A DNA stretch of 64,000 bases from NCBI GenBank assembly GCA_033032175.1, contig CM065325.1, positions 7,220,930 to 7,284,929 on the forward strand, written 5' to 3'. Shown here piece after piece: positions 1 through 10,862 of the stretch (the stretch's first letter is position 1; the number at the start of each line of letters is the position of its first letter). The position numbers were made by a program, and so were the translations under genes. The notes below the pieces were generated by a model that had not been told where the DNA came from, did not search any database, and saw nothing but the letters and a program-made list of their open reading frames with translations. The DNA comes from Saturnia japonica. Taxonomy: Eukaryota > Arthropoda > Insecta > Lepidoptera > Saturniidae.

Positions 1-901
1 AAAATCATCTTTTAGAAGCTATGCAATAAAAATAAATATGAAGTCAATCCTATAATAACATGAAACTATATATTTATATAAAGTGGGTTTGCATTTTCGC
101 TGAATATTTACGTGTATATTAAACTAATATTATATTAATGCTATTATTATTAATTAATTAATTAATTTAGTTAGTATTAATTATAATTAGTACACCACGG
201 CTATCCTATGAACATCACTATATCCATGTTTTAAATATAAATATATAAGTTATTTACTTATTAGATGATCAATAATCGAATGGTTAGTAGATAAGAGTTT
301 CGGACAATAATATTTTCTTGTTTATTACTTTTTAGAGAGCGATATTCCGTAGTCGAGTTTTAGTTTTTAAACTTATTTTTTTTATTTAAATAATTTTGTG
401 GTTTTATTTTAGCGAGAAAGTGTGTGGCAATGCTCATTGGTTTAGCCAGGATTTTAGTCTGGGGCTGGGGATATGCAAAGGAAAGCTAATTTAAAACTTT
501 GGAATCGCTTGGTACATGAAATAACAGAGAGGGCGTTAGGTCCACTACCTAACCTCTGACCGGAGTGTTAAAAAGTTAAATTAGAGATTTCAACATTTAG
601 TATAATTTGGCGCGCTTAGCCACACTGGTGGGAAGCAGAGAAGGCAGAGAGGACAGCTTCCAACTCTTACAAAACTCACATAACTCGAGTTATAAACTTT
701 TATTATAGCCTAAGTGAACATCAGAGACGTGATTTTATAAATTATATTATAGACATTTATCGAGTTAATGTAAGCAAAGCAGCAAGTATCAGCTAGTAAT
801 TTTTTTTAAAATGCGCTATTTAAACCCTTTCATTTGATTTGAAGATGAGTTGGCTTCTCTGTTTGTCAAAATTATATTATTACGTTTGGCAATAGTATAT
901 T
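1..901. other. AT-rich non-coding stretch
   Basis: No gene is visible. An 'attaatta' run lies near 150-180. About 415-680 is less AT-rich than its surroundings and contains a short perfect stem (gttaggt / acctaac, near 535-555). I recognise no family in it. Confidence 0.5.
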
Positions 902-987
902 ACGCACCGTGGGAGAAGAGTAGGACATTCACGCCCGCGCGTATGGTTGGGCGGGTGGGGATGTCCTACTTTTCTCCCTAGGTGCGT
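902..987. repeat. Hairpin-forming inverted repeat A
   Basis: Arms at 902-927 and 962-987 are near-perfect reverse complements. The left arm begins acgcaccgtgggagaag; the right arm ends ctccctaggtgcgt. The loop is 34 nt and GC-rich. The length (86 bp) and structure fit a small foldback or MITE-like element. It shares its inner motif (gggagaa..agta) with the inverted repeat 7 bp downstream. Confidence 0.75.
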
Positions 988-993
988 TTACAA

Positions 994-1169
994 TTTTTTT
1001 CTCCTCGGGATGAAAAGTTTATATATAAACACACAGTTGCGAGGTTACCGGGAGATAAAGTAAAGTACGCGCATGCGCACATTTGCCATCTCATCGGGAG
1101 AGAATCGGGTACTTTTCTCCCGCGTGACAGGGACTGAAAGTGAACTTTTCATCCCGGAGGAGAAAAAAA
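994..1169. repeat. Hairpin-forming inverted repeat B (MITE-like)
   Basis: Arms at 994-1019 and 1143-1169 pair over about 26 bp: a run of T, then ctcctcgggatgaaaagtt, against the complementary aacttttcatcccggagg with a run of A. Inside are a second inverted pair (gggagataaagtaaagtac / gtacttttctccc) and the palindrome gcgcatgcgc. A 60-codon reading frame starting at 1073 crosses this hairpin and looks like chance. Confidence 0.75.
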
Positions 1170-1522
1170 TATGTTCTTTCTTTGGTATTGCTTTTTTAGC
1201 TTTCTTAACATTTCATGTTTTGTATATCGATAAAACCCTTATCACCCTGACTTAGAAACAATTTACCCTCATTTATTTAAATAAATGTTACTCTTAAATC
1301 ATAGTCGAGTAATGAAAAAAAGCTGTATTGAAGCTTACATGCGACAGAATATGTTCTTACTATAAATTAATATTTTTCCTAACACCTTCTTTTAGTATCT
1401 GATAGTTCACTTTGTGATTATTGGTGTATTCTCTGTCATATAAAAGCAAAACATAAATTATTAACACAATATTAACAATTCAATAAATAAAAACTGTGTG
1501 TCAGCTCCGAAGCAGGATAGGA
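1170..1522. other. AT-rich non-coding stretch
   Basis: I see no gene, RNA or recognisable repeat. Confidence 0.5.
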
Positions 1523-1716
1523 GGAGTTTACTCCTTAAGTACGATTCTGTAGGTATTCAAGTTTACACATACATGATTTCAAAGTGAAATGTGCACAAGC
1601 TACGTTTCGTAGAAAAACATAACGCTTTTAAGTTAATGCTTGTAGTAATTTCACTCTTCATAAAATTTCCATAGCGGGGGTCATATATGAAAATCGATTC
1701 TTAAGGAGTAAACTCC
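1523..1716. mobile_element. MITE-like element with 17 bp perfect TIRs
   Basis: ggagtttactccttaag at 1523-1539 is repeated as its exact reverse complement at 1700-1716. The match continues imperfectly inward (acgatt / aatcg). The interior is about 160 bp and non-coding. The size, terminal inverted repeats and lack of coding sequence fit a non-autonomous DNA transposon. No clear target-site duplication flanks it, so the superfamily is unassigned. Confidence 0.65.
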
Positions 1717-1811
1717 AATAAATACAGAGATAACGCTCTATTCTATTTGCCTACCCTAATACGGACATGACGTAAAGACTAATGATATTTAAATAAACAT
1801 GTTTTAAACTG

Positions 1812-2019
1812 GTTTGATTCCCAGGTCGAGCAAAGTTTTATTGGGTTTTTCAATGAAATTTTCAGTAGTGGCTTGGAGTTTGGTTTTGTGCCCGATAAAT
1901 GGCAATAGGCTCGCCCCCTATTACATAGGACCTAAAAACATACCCGGCAAACTGTGGGTGTATAAATTACCTAGTACATTAGTAGACCTCTGCCTAACAG
2001 GCGCGATGTTATGTTTATT
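1812..2019 (+). repeat. Dispersed lepidopteran-type repeat, family B, copy 1
   Basis: This is clearly related to the reverse complement of 62700-62915. Shared stretches include gattcccaggtcgagcaaag, ggttttgtgcccgat/aataatggc and gcaataggctcgcccc. The 73-codon reading frame here and the 76-codon minus-strand frame in the second copy resemble each other only because the DNA is repeated. Without a search I do not assign a class. Confidence 0.7.
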
Positions 2020-3200
2020 GAGTAAAATACAGTAAACGTTAAATTGCTACTTATAGAGATATTTTATAAAAATATTCACACGTATTTATGAAGAAACAAA
2101 AATACCATAATATAGACTTCTATGTTGTACTTACAACAAATCAAAATGAAACAAACCTTATTCTAGTAGGATTCTAAGAAAATATTTGTGAAAGAGATAA
2201 TTAATGTGGAATTTTATAAATAAAGGATTACATAAACATTTTAAATATTAAGTAATTGTGTTCTTGGATATGTTATAGTAATGATGTTAATTTGTTTATT
2301 TAACAGAGGATAGCAATGACATATATATGAATAGGATATTTTCAACATAATACTATACGAATGCCCATACAAAGGACATAAGCTCGAATCTGTTGTGACC
2401 AGACAGAATGAGTTCCGCATCTTACGAGATTACCTCACACAAAGACAGGCTTATTCCTACAGCACCCCCGATATTTAAGGCTTAACTTTTGAGTTGTCAG
2501 TGGAAGATTGTACGGCCGGGATTCTTATTAAGGAATAGTTTCAAACATATTTTACGTGAATGTTCTTCGATTATTTCTTATTAAAATATTTTTTGGATTT
2601 CATAAAGTCTTAATTTAAACTATTCGAAAACCAAAATAGCATCCGTTTATGTCAAATCAGTACGTAAATATAAGTTCAAAGTAAGGTACTTAGGTGTTAT
2701 AATCTATATTAGATGACTCTCTTATGACCAACATACAGTTAGTCAAGATTAAGCAAAATTTATGTAAAACACTTTGTGGTGCCGCATTCTTTTCAATATA
2801 TGAGGAGAAAATTTATGTAAAGAGCCAAGAGGTAAGATTTAGGTAAATAGAATAACAGCACAACGTAAAAGAAAATCTACTGCATTTCAGTGTTTTTTTT
2901 GTAGAAGAGTTTTCTACGTAAAGTAATAGTTTCTTGAATCGTTCCCTTGTGTAACAAGGTAAATTGAAAATGTAAGAATTTCTCGAAACAAGTAGCAGCT
3001 GTAAATTGGCGAAGTTTGGTGTCCTGCAGATTCCAGTAAGTACTTCTGACCTTCTAATATCATTGAAATAAGAGAATACCAAATTTCGACTGAATCAGAC
3101 CTGTGAAAGATGCTAACATCCATTTATCAACTAATAAAGAGCTGATAATCTTCAACCGGCTGAAGAGATTTTTTGAATCATAGAACACTCTCGATTACGT
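2020..3200. other. Non-coding stretch, nothing recognised
   Basis: AT-rich, with a slightly GC-richer patch near 2385-2535. Two overlapping minus-strand reading frames of 69-89 codons (2813-3123) have no protein-like composition and no splice context. I treat them as chance. Confidence 0.4.
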
Positions 3201-3204
3201 GACC

Positions 3205-3325
3205 TTTGAAACTGAAAAAAAAGTAGACCAAAATCGGTTCAGCCGTTTGGGAGCTACGATGCCACAGACAGACACCCAGATATAAACGGATACCCTCTGT
3301 TTTTGTCGGGGGTAAAAAAATAAAA
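3205..3325 (+). repeat. Interspersed-repeat 3' tail
   Basis: The stretch 'aatcggttcagccgtttggg', then gccacagacagacaccc, then gtttttgtcgggggt and an A-rich end, is the layout of a common lepidopteran repeat tail. The family is named from memory only. Confidence 0.55.
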
Positions 3326-3787
3326 CCACAAGGAAAATATATATCTTCTAGTGCATTACTAAAGTAGATAATATGTAGGTATACTATGTACATTCGCGGA
3401 ACGAATAGGTTCGTCACCTTAAAGTCGACTTTTGCTTGCACGAGTTCAAGAATCAGTACTTCCAACATTTTCATTAATGTTTACCATCGTTTGAAGGTTT
3501 TGCTTACTGTTTTACCGACTCCATCCTGTAAATTTTACAAAAATGACAACTATCCAAATCAACAAGGTTTTTATAGATTTGTAAATAAACGTTCTTGTTA
3601 TGTGTACAATCTTTATTTATCCTCTATTTTGCCACACTACGAAGTTTTAATGATAGGTTTATTTAAGATATTATTGTCGGGGTCAAAGGCTTTGTTGATA
3701 AGACTAACCTCATTCATGACCAAAAATGAAAGTATAGTACGGTTAAGTAATATAATGACATTATTTTATTTAATAACAAATATAATA

Positions 3788-4565
3788 AGCACTAGCATCA
3801 ATCACATATTGCACCCTATTTCTCATGGAACCCACAAGGAGAGAGTATAGGTCCGTCCTTGTATCTTCCCAAATGATTTGGCAGTGGTAACTTCTATAGC
3901 CTTCTTGGTCCTTTCTTTTCATTTTCCCATCGCTGCACCTTGAAACCCGATATGATCCTCTATCGGGTTTAAATCTGCAGATCTTGTTTGTCAGGGAATC
4001 ACCGCTATATCACTGTGCTGATTGAACATATAACTCACAATACGAGCAGTGTTCTTGGGAATACTGTCTTGATCGTTGCTGACTTAGGTAAATCATCAGC
4101 TGATAGTGCGAACACTTTGTAGCATATTGTCTTCCAGAACCGACAGATAGTGGGCTGCATTTGCCCTTGAAGGAAGAAAGACAAGCTTGCCATCTCTATT
4201 CGCTGATATCCACCCCCATATATTGGAGATTCGCCCACAACTGAAATTGAGCACTACATGGTCTTATGTATACCTCGTACCGATATATCTCCACAAATGG
4301 AGCCTCCTATGTTGGCTTGACATAAAGGACTTTTCGTCGGTAAATATAGTAGTACTGTAATCGAAGTTCAAATAAGTCTCTGCAAATCTTAAGCATGTTT
4401 CCTTATGAGTCGGCGTTAGAGGAACTTTTTTTTAGTGTCGTCTATAATGTAATTCCATTGAGTGTAATGCGTTTCTTAGTACTCTAGGTCAAACTTCATA
4501 CATTTGAGCGAAATGGTTGGTTGACACAATGCTGATTTCTTCATATTGAAGTCTCATGTCGGGTT
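3788..4565 (-). pseudogene. Decayed Tc1-like transposase
   Basis: Read on the minus strand, this is a Tc1/mariner-superfamily transposase remnant of Tc1 (DDE) type. In order come: a conserved basic stretch (RFAETYL); the first acidic motif FTDEKSF near 4330; a second-acid motif beginning QDSIP near 4060; LNPIED carrying the glutamate near 3960; and a C-terminal LVGSM...VIDA near 3790-3840. The second D and the E are 35 residues apart in the visible frame, close to the family's usual 34. At least five in-frame stops and several frame changes break it, and I cannot see an N-terminal helix-turn-helix. No TIRs were found. It is a dead copy. The nearby 154-codon plus-strand frame (3386-3850) is partly its antisense shadow. 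Confidence 0.8.
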
Positions 4566-5984
4566 TTATTTTGCAGCATTAATTCCAGATATTGTAACCA
4601 GCTTCATGTTCGGCAATAATTTCTGCTCTTTTTTCAACACATAAAAGGTCTCGGCATTATAATATGTAGAAACGTGAAAAAAGGAAATTAATACACTGAG
4701 ATTAACAATAATTTTAATAATCAGAAATAAAGAGGATATAATTACTGTGCTTATCATGAATATTAAAACAAATAAAAAAGTTTTACATCTCTAAACAATA
4801 TTCTTAGACAAGATAGAAAATCAAACAATTTTTATGTAAGTAATTTTAAACTTTATTGTCAAACAGTTAAACATAATTTTCTGTGGAACAGTCTGTTCTG
4901 TGACTTAGATTGAAAAGGTAACATGTGCTCGAGGAACGATAAATGAATAAATTTGAAAATTGACGAACGTTTTCTTTCGGTTAGTGTACATATAACATAC
5001 ATAATGCCTCTTTAGATAATAAAATCGTATTTTTTATAAGTATTTTTCATTGATTGTATTGGAAAATAATAATTTATAAGGTAAATGGCTTCAATGGTAG
5101 CTAGTAATAAACACACAATTGCAAAGATTCTTCAAAATCCGAACAAAGCTTTTATCAGATGTTAGCTTGAAGCATAAGTAATAATATTTTCCTTAAGATG
5201 AGAAAACCACAGAGCAAAGACTTACTCTTTATTAAATGAGTGACGATAAAAATATAGAGATAATAAAAAAAAAAAAAACAATAATAAATTGTAGCTTGTG
5301 GTTTGTGTAATAAACTGTAATTAATAATTTTTTATAATATACAAATAACGTCATTTTGAAATAAAGACATAATAGAAATGTACTAAACATGGAATAATCA
5401 TTTACGCCATAATTTTACAAATACTTAGGGTACATTATAATTGTGACGTCACTAAAAGGGTAAAAATGATCGTCCTTATCTATAAATGCTCATACCACCT
5501 CTTAAACGTTGTTTAGAAAAAAAAAGACACATCAATTATGGTTTTCCAATCAATAACGTTTTATAAATAGACGTGTTATACTTACACTAAAAGCAATTTG
5601 AAAACCTTACAAATTTTGTTATCAGCATGTTGAAACAAAAGAGATAGGAGATCACAGTGTAAAACGGAAACTCTGTTCTCAAGAAAAGGATAAAAGTTTC
5701 TTCTTGCTCACGCCGGTATTAAGTCGAAAGTGAACTGAGAGGAATTACCCACCATTCACGATGGCATGTAAAGAGCGTCAATACCGTATCTACCTACTTA
5801 TAAAATATCATTGTTTTCAATAAAGATAATTTACATATTAAAATTTTTCGGACTTTTCACCAACTTAAGTGTAAAATGTCTATAAATCCTGTCCTATGAA
5901 GTGTCTACACTGTGTTTCTGTGATTTAAAACTACCGAAATATCTATTTTTGTACTTGCTCGGCAAAATGGCTGTACAAGAACTG
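4566..5984. other. AT-rich non-coding stretch
   Basis: There are poly-A runs (5265-5280, 5515-5525) and nothing gene-like. The 63-codon minus frame at 4566-4757 has no support. Confidence 0.45.
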
Positions 5985-6250
5985 ATGGTAAGGAGGGTAG
6001 TCTAAAAACAATGTTGACCGTCGCGTCGATGCAGACTTCACCGGCAGTTGTCAATATCTTCAGGCCTCGTTTGAAGGACCCGATATCATAGGAAGAAAGA
6101 AATACGTTGGCTAGGAAACTATTCTACACCCGCACGGTACGGAAAAGGAGATTATGCGATCTTCTTTGTTCGTGCTGTGATGGATGCTACCGTGTAGCTA
6201 TGGCTCCGTAGACCAGACCATTTGATAAATTCGGTCGGTATTGTGTCGTA
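5985..6250 (+). pseudogene. Possible further fragment of the viral element
   Basis: Base composition becomes GC-richer here, as in the helicase remnant that starts about 170 bp downstream. Two plus-strand frames are open in turn: about 37 codons from 6001, then a shifted frame near 6115-6195. The residues look protein-like, with charged and aromatic residues mixed and few low-complexity runs. I see no diagnostic motif. The link to the neighbouring viral element is inferred from strand, composition and decay pattern. It could also be an unrelated pseudogene. Confidence 0.3.
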
Positions 6251-6421
6251 AATAATAATGTTACATTTTTGGGTAGGGTGGTGAATCTGTTCCTTTTATA
6301 AAATTGATATTCAGAACTGCCGATAGATAGAGTTAGTAAGTATTCATAGAAATTCAATATAGTATTTTTTATTTTGTTTGGCGCTTGGTAATTTATTTAC
6401 ATTTACTATTGACGTCCCATT

Positions 6422-7147
6422 CGAAACGATAGAGAAAAAAATTCAGATACCTTCACTTTTTTGCATCTAACATCCATCAATGTCAAGATCATAGCGCTGC
6501 TTGCGTGGGGTGCCAGGACGCCATTTTCACAGGCATGTACTTTGTTTTCCCGTATCGAGGAGGCAGGGTCGGTAGCGGAAACAACATCACGCAGTATTAG
6601 CTTCGTTGCGATGGTAGTCGAGTATGAGAAGGGATAGGTGGCAGACCTTTTGGGATTCGTTGCAGCCTCGAAACTCCATGAGGTAGTTGTGTACGACGAG
6701 GACAGGGGTGCAGACCTCAATTTTTTCACCCCATCGTCGTGGTAGCCCGGTGCATGAAGATCATGCTGGACGAGAACATAATCGAAAAGGTGAAAACCGT
6801 ATCGACGATCTTCAATCTTATAGCGGAAGGTAGCACTGAAGCAATGTCTACGATCGAGTGGACCAACGGGTCCCGGGCTGCGGGAAGACAACATGGCTGG
6901 TGAAGAACTTCGATGTGGAGAGGGACGCAGTCGCAACCGACACAACCGAGGCGGCAAAGCATCTTTAGGAAAAGCTGGTGCAGACGCATGGCAGCTAAAT
7001 CGGTGGTGGTCCCCAAAACCAAAAGGGGGGGGACTACAGATCCACGATAGTGTATCCTATGCTATCGTGGCTGTTTCGAGGCACACAGAGACCTGTGTCT
7101 ATTATACCGACGTGGCCGACGACGCGATTGGGGGCGTTGGGCGGTGA
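6422..7147 (+). pseudogene. Endogenous viral element: alphavirus-like SF1 helicase fragments
   Basis: This is a broken remnant of a plus-strand RNA virus replicase in host DNA. Helicase motif I (Walker A, VPGCGKTT) is read at about 6870-6893, and motif VI (VAVSRHT, followed by VYYTD) at about 7067-7115. Both are characteristic of the superfamily 1 helicases of Kitrinoviricota, as in tobamo-, virga- and nege-like viruses. Upstream, at least two frames give protein-like sequence from about 6422 to 6870. The breaks are frame changes near 6720 and 6870, stops near 6635, 6966 and 6999, and only about 70-100 nt between the motif I and motif VI blocks. Motifs II-V are therefore missing, most likely by deletion. 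GC content is well above the flanks. The 183-codon minus-strand frame (6406-6957) is an antisense shadow. No polymerase GDD region is visible. It cannot encode a working protein. The nearest virus group needs a search. Confidence 0.8.
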
Positions 7148-7925
7148 GTGCTCCAGCGAAGGAAACTTAATAGTGAAATAGTGAAAAAAAAAGAAAACTT
7201 AATAGAAACCAAATAGCAATAGTGTATAACAATTTATATATAATTTAGTGATAAGCATCGTTATAGTTATACTAAAATAAGGCTCACTTAGTTATAATAC
7301 ATTCCTGCATTTGCAAGTGCATCTTTTTTTCATGGCAATTTTTAATGTTTAATATTATAAAAGCACCCACTTAAAAAAGGTGTAGACTAAGAGACCGTAG
7401 ATTTGCGTTTTAGAAAAAAAACATGCGTCATATTGATTTCGTTCATATCAAATGTTGCCTATGTTGCCCGTGTGCATAATATGGAATCGATTGAAACTTC
7501 ATTCATTAAAATGAGATGAGTAGTTTAGTCGCAACGATGAAACATACATAAATAAAGACATACACAGAATGCTGAAGATATAACTTTTTGGTTTTGCTTT
7601 GCTTTAGTCGGGTAAAAAACGAAGAAGAAAACACGTAATTCCAGAGGAACAATAAAAGCATTTTCATTCGAACGAAGTCGCGGCAGCCAGCTCGTGTACT
7701 AATATTATTATATTTCTAGAACATAGATTTCAACGTATTGTGTGGGGTCTTTACACTAATCCTCTGTAATTCTTAATAGAATCATACAGGTGATCGAACA
7801 AACATTTTTGATATTTTCGGTAGCATTGTGGTTTCCAAACTTATTTTTGCGTACAATCTAGTGAAGACAAGTTTTGGACAATTTATGAAAAACCTCACAA
7901 TATTTTTAAATCTAAACTATCAATA
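7148..7925. other. Non-coding stretch with a repeat-like tail
   Basis: Near 7545-7620, 'acatacataaataaagacat' followed later by agtcgggtaaaaaa resembles the tail at 61925-62015 and probably belongs to the same interspersed family. No gene is seen. Confidence 0.4.
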
Positions 7926-7939
7926 TATTATTATTAATA

Positions 7940-8130
7940 TATTATAAATGCGAAAGTAACTCTGTTTGTTACGTTTTCACGCCTAAACCGCTGAACCAAT
8001 TTCGATAAATTTTGGTATAGAGGTAGATAGGACCTTGGAGAAGAACGTAGGCTACCTACCAACTGTCGCGAAAATAAAACTAGAAGGGATGAAAGTTTGT
8101 AGTGGGAACCCATCATTTCTCAAATTAGGG
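7940..8130 (+). repeat. Interspersed repeat ('aatgcgaaagt' type)
   Basis: It starts with ataaatgcgaaagtaactc and continues with cgctgaaccaatttcgat, then attttggtatagaggtag. This is the layout of a frequent lepidopteran repeat. The 60-61 codon frames on both strands over this segment are artefacts of the repeat. Confidence 0.55.
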
Positions 8131-8787
8131 ATAAGAAAATTCATATTTATCCATTTGGTAATAAATAAAGAGTGTTTCAGGTTTTTGGAGAATCATCTTC
8201 CCATGCGGTACGCTGAATGATTTCAATTATTTTTAATCTTTGTACTTATAGACTAAACCATTGGCAGGTTATGCACTTAAATAAAAGGTAATAAAAGTAT
8301 CCGAGACATGTTTACAAAAAGGATAATATACTTAATCAATTATTCCCTGCTTAAATTCTACGCAGATGAAGTAGCGGGTACCAACTAGTAATAAATAAAT
8401 TACAAAGCAAGAATTTGGTGTTATTTGATAATGGCTACTAACATCACCTTTACGGCTTACAGCATTTCTAATATATTTAACTATGTACAAAGCGCAGTTT
8501 AGATAATAGGTAGCAGCTACACATGCGTTCAAGAATTCCTAAAATACAGTATTCATTTATTTCATATAATTTAATAAAAATTGCATAAACTGGATTTATT
8601 TAAGCATAAGTAAGTTATATTACTTACTTTTAACGTAGCTGTATATTATATATGTATAGTAGACAGATGTGTAAGGCTTTATGATTGTTTTATGCAGTTT
8701 ATTGTTTTATAAACATAAATCAACAAAATAGCTTCACGGGACTATACAAACCTTTAAGAATTCAATAGATATTTATATTTATTTAAT
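8131..8787. other. AT-rich non-coding stretch
   Basis: I see no gene or recognisable repeat. The 66-codon minus-strand frame (8332-8532) is unsupported. Confidence 0.4.
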
Positions 8788-9060
8788 CTATACTATGATA
8801 TTATACAGCCCAACAGTTTGTTTGTCTGAAGACACTAATCTCTGGGACTATCAGTCAGATTTAAAACAATCTTTTTACATTTTATAGCCTGTTTATTGAG
8901 GTAAGCTATCTAACATCACGCTACGACCCTTAAGAGCGGAGCAGTACGGAAACCAATCTGGAAAGCTGTAGTGCGTACGGGAAGTGAGAACAACAATAGG
9001 CTGCTACATGAGTGCGCTGGCAGCACGGTGACAAGTTAGTCGAAAAAATTTCATTCGAGT
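8788..9060 (-). repeat. 'actagctg'-type repeat, copy 1
   Basis: In reverse orientation it carries the marks of the family seen also at 12774, 29290, 30487 and 50588: tgatattata at the end, gggactatcagtcaga, 'ttttatagcctgtttattga' and aacatcacgctacgacc with gagcggagcagta. The copies are clearly homologous but diverged. Confidence 0.65.
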
Positions 9061-9480
9061 GAAACCTTGATGTACCTCAGAAAAAATCAAGAAATTAATA
9101 TATGATCCAATAATAGGAATAAAATATTAGACTTACCTTTATAACAAAAACTTTGAGAATCTTATATTGACATAATCGGCTAATACAGAGAGCTATTATC
9201 ATTGGGCACATTACACGATGCCCCAACCGCGTCTAATACGCAAGATCGAATGATTCGATCGCATTATTCGCTAATACTGATGCCGCATCAAAGGTACCCT
9301 CTAAGAGGGCGAAGAAACGATGAATAGAGCTTATGGAATCTAATAAAGTGGAACATACTTCACAGAGCAAAGACGCCTCGGCTAATTTTATTTCGCATTA
9401 CTCTTTATCAGGAACTTAAGGGATACATATATTATTATTTTTATGTAAATAACGATTTCAGCTACTTTAATGATTTAAGA
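9061..9480. other. Unassigned stretch
   Basis: 9185-9410 is GC-richer than its surroundings, without a credible reading frame. I do not recognise it. Confidence 0.35.
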
Positions 9481-9494
9481 AGAACATTGGTTGT

Positions 9495-10076
9495 TTGAAG
9501 ACAGTCGTGGTGGGTGAGTGGTTAACCGGTGGAATATCGATTCAACGACCGCAGATTCGAGTCTCGGCGTGGCGGTGAAGAAAAACAAAGTGACGATCGT
9601 TCGTACTTGGACCTCTCTCGTGGCCTCTCCGATGACGACTTGGAGCTGGTCAACCAAGGTCGACAGTTGGGTTGGAAATGAATGGGAGTGGGGGGAGCTA
9701 GTCATCAAAGTTGAGCGTATTTACCAACCGATCAAGTATGATCCCATTACAGGAGTCACACGAACTGGTCAAATAAATGTGTCCCTGTTGAGTTCGCCTG
9801 CTATAATGACCGACGGGTGATCGGGCATACGTATTCTGTTAGTTTTTTTCGCGAGGTTTTATTCCTCGGTGATTTTTTAAGGTTTTCTTCCTTCGGGTTC
9901 AGACACCACCGTCCAACCAGAACCCAACGCCGGTGATTTTTTAACGAGGTTGCCTTCCTCGGTAATTTTTTAACGAGGTTCTCTTCCTCCGCGTTCGGGC
10001 AGTACCGTCCACCCAGAACGATCACAACCCAGCCACATCCTCCATGTGTTGATCCTAGCTTGGGGATTTGATCCAA
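9495..10076 (+). mobile_element. tRNA-like retroelement with short hairpin repeats
   Basis: The 5' part resembles a tRNA-derived SINE head: 'gggtgagtggttaacc' resembles an A box, and gattcgagtctc about 40 nt on resembles a B box. Downstream, 9845-10000 has three to four diverged repeats of (c)gaggtt..cttcctcggtgattttttaa, whose gagg/cctc arms could form small stems. A 100-codon plus frame (9518-9820) and a 91-codon minus frame (9801-10076) lie across it. Their sequence reflects the repeats, not a known protein. It could instead be part of a LINE. Confidence 0.45.
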
Positions 10077-10721
10077 GTTCCTTTTTTATCATCTCCATGC
10101 GACATACATAAGTACTTTAACTTAAGCGTACACAATTATCTACATTAAATCCTCATCGAAATTAATGACTCGAATATCATTTTAAAGCTTATGCTCCACT
10201 CTGTTTACAAAACAGACAAATAGTTTAAAAGTAACATGTACTCGCGTCGTCATTTAACAAAATTTTATCTAACATGACAGCCGTTAGATTGTTTACATTA
10301 TATGTATATTATGCGAAATGTTTTCAATTAATTCATACATAAATACATACTTGCAAGTTAAATAAAAGCTTGTAAAAATAATAAAAAAGATTGTGTGGTT
10401 TTATGAAACCACGGTAAAAGTGAAACTTTTTTTTACATTAACTAACAAAAACAAATGAAATAGCGAGCGCCTTTCACTTTATCCCTACTCCGCGGCCGAC
10501 CGTCACGCGACATGCAACACACAGACCGAAAAGTTTGAGACGATCTAATAAAAGTTTCACTTTAATATTATACATTTGATCGTGGGAGCGCAATGGATTA
10601 GAAGAAATAGGAAAAGGAAAGAGAAAGGAAAATAAATATTTATTAGAGCAAGGGATGAATAAAAACTGAAGAAAAGAAAATAATATTTGTTGTGATTAAT
10701 ACTCTATTTGGATGGACAGCA
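10077..10721. other. Non-coding stretch with a small GC peak
   Basis: 10475-10530 is CpG-rich (ccgcggccgaccgtcacgcg) in AT-rich DNA. It may be regulatory, but no gene is seen. Confidence 0.35.
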
Positions 10722-10862
10722 AAAGCCCAAGGTGAGGTTTGGCCACTTTGGCACCGTTGTGCTAGGTGCCATTTCAGCTGAGTGTCTTCTGTGTTCGCCA
10801 CAAAGCCCAGTGAAGCTGTCAAGGCCCGTCAGGTCAACATTGTAGTCAGTTCGAAAAAAAAT
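10722..10862 (+). repeat. LINE-like 3' tail, family C, copy 1
   Basis: It shares agcccaaggtgaggttt..ggccacttt, 'agtgaagctgtcaa' and 'tagtcagttcgaaaaaaa' with 49881-50035. It ends in an A-tract, as a retrotransposed copy would. A third copy lies inverted at 58284-58363. Confidence 0.65.

Noticed and set aside
3386..3850. 154-codon plus-strand frame
   Set aside because: Its 3' part is antisense to the Tc1-like transposase end and the rest is AT-driven; no family resemblance.
6406..6957. 183-codon minus-strand frame
   Set aside because: It is antisense to the viral helicase remnant; recognisable motifs lie on the plus strand.
9518..9820. 100-codon plus-strand frame with tryptophan-rich sequence
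   Set aside because: It overlaps a tRNA-like retroelement, has no homology I can name and no splice signals.
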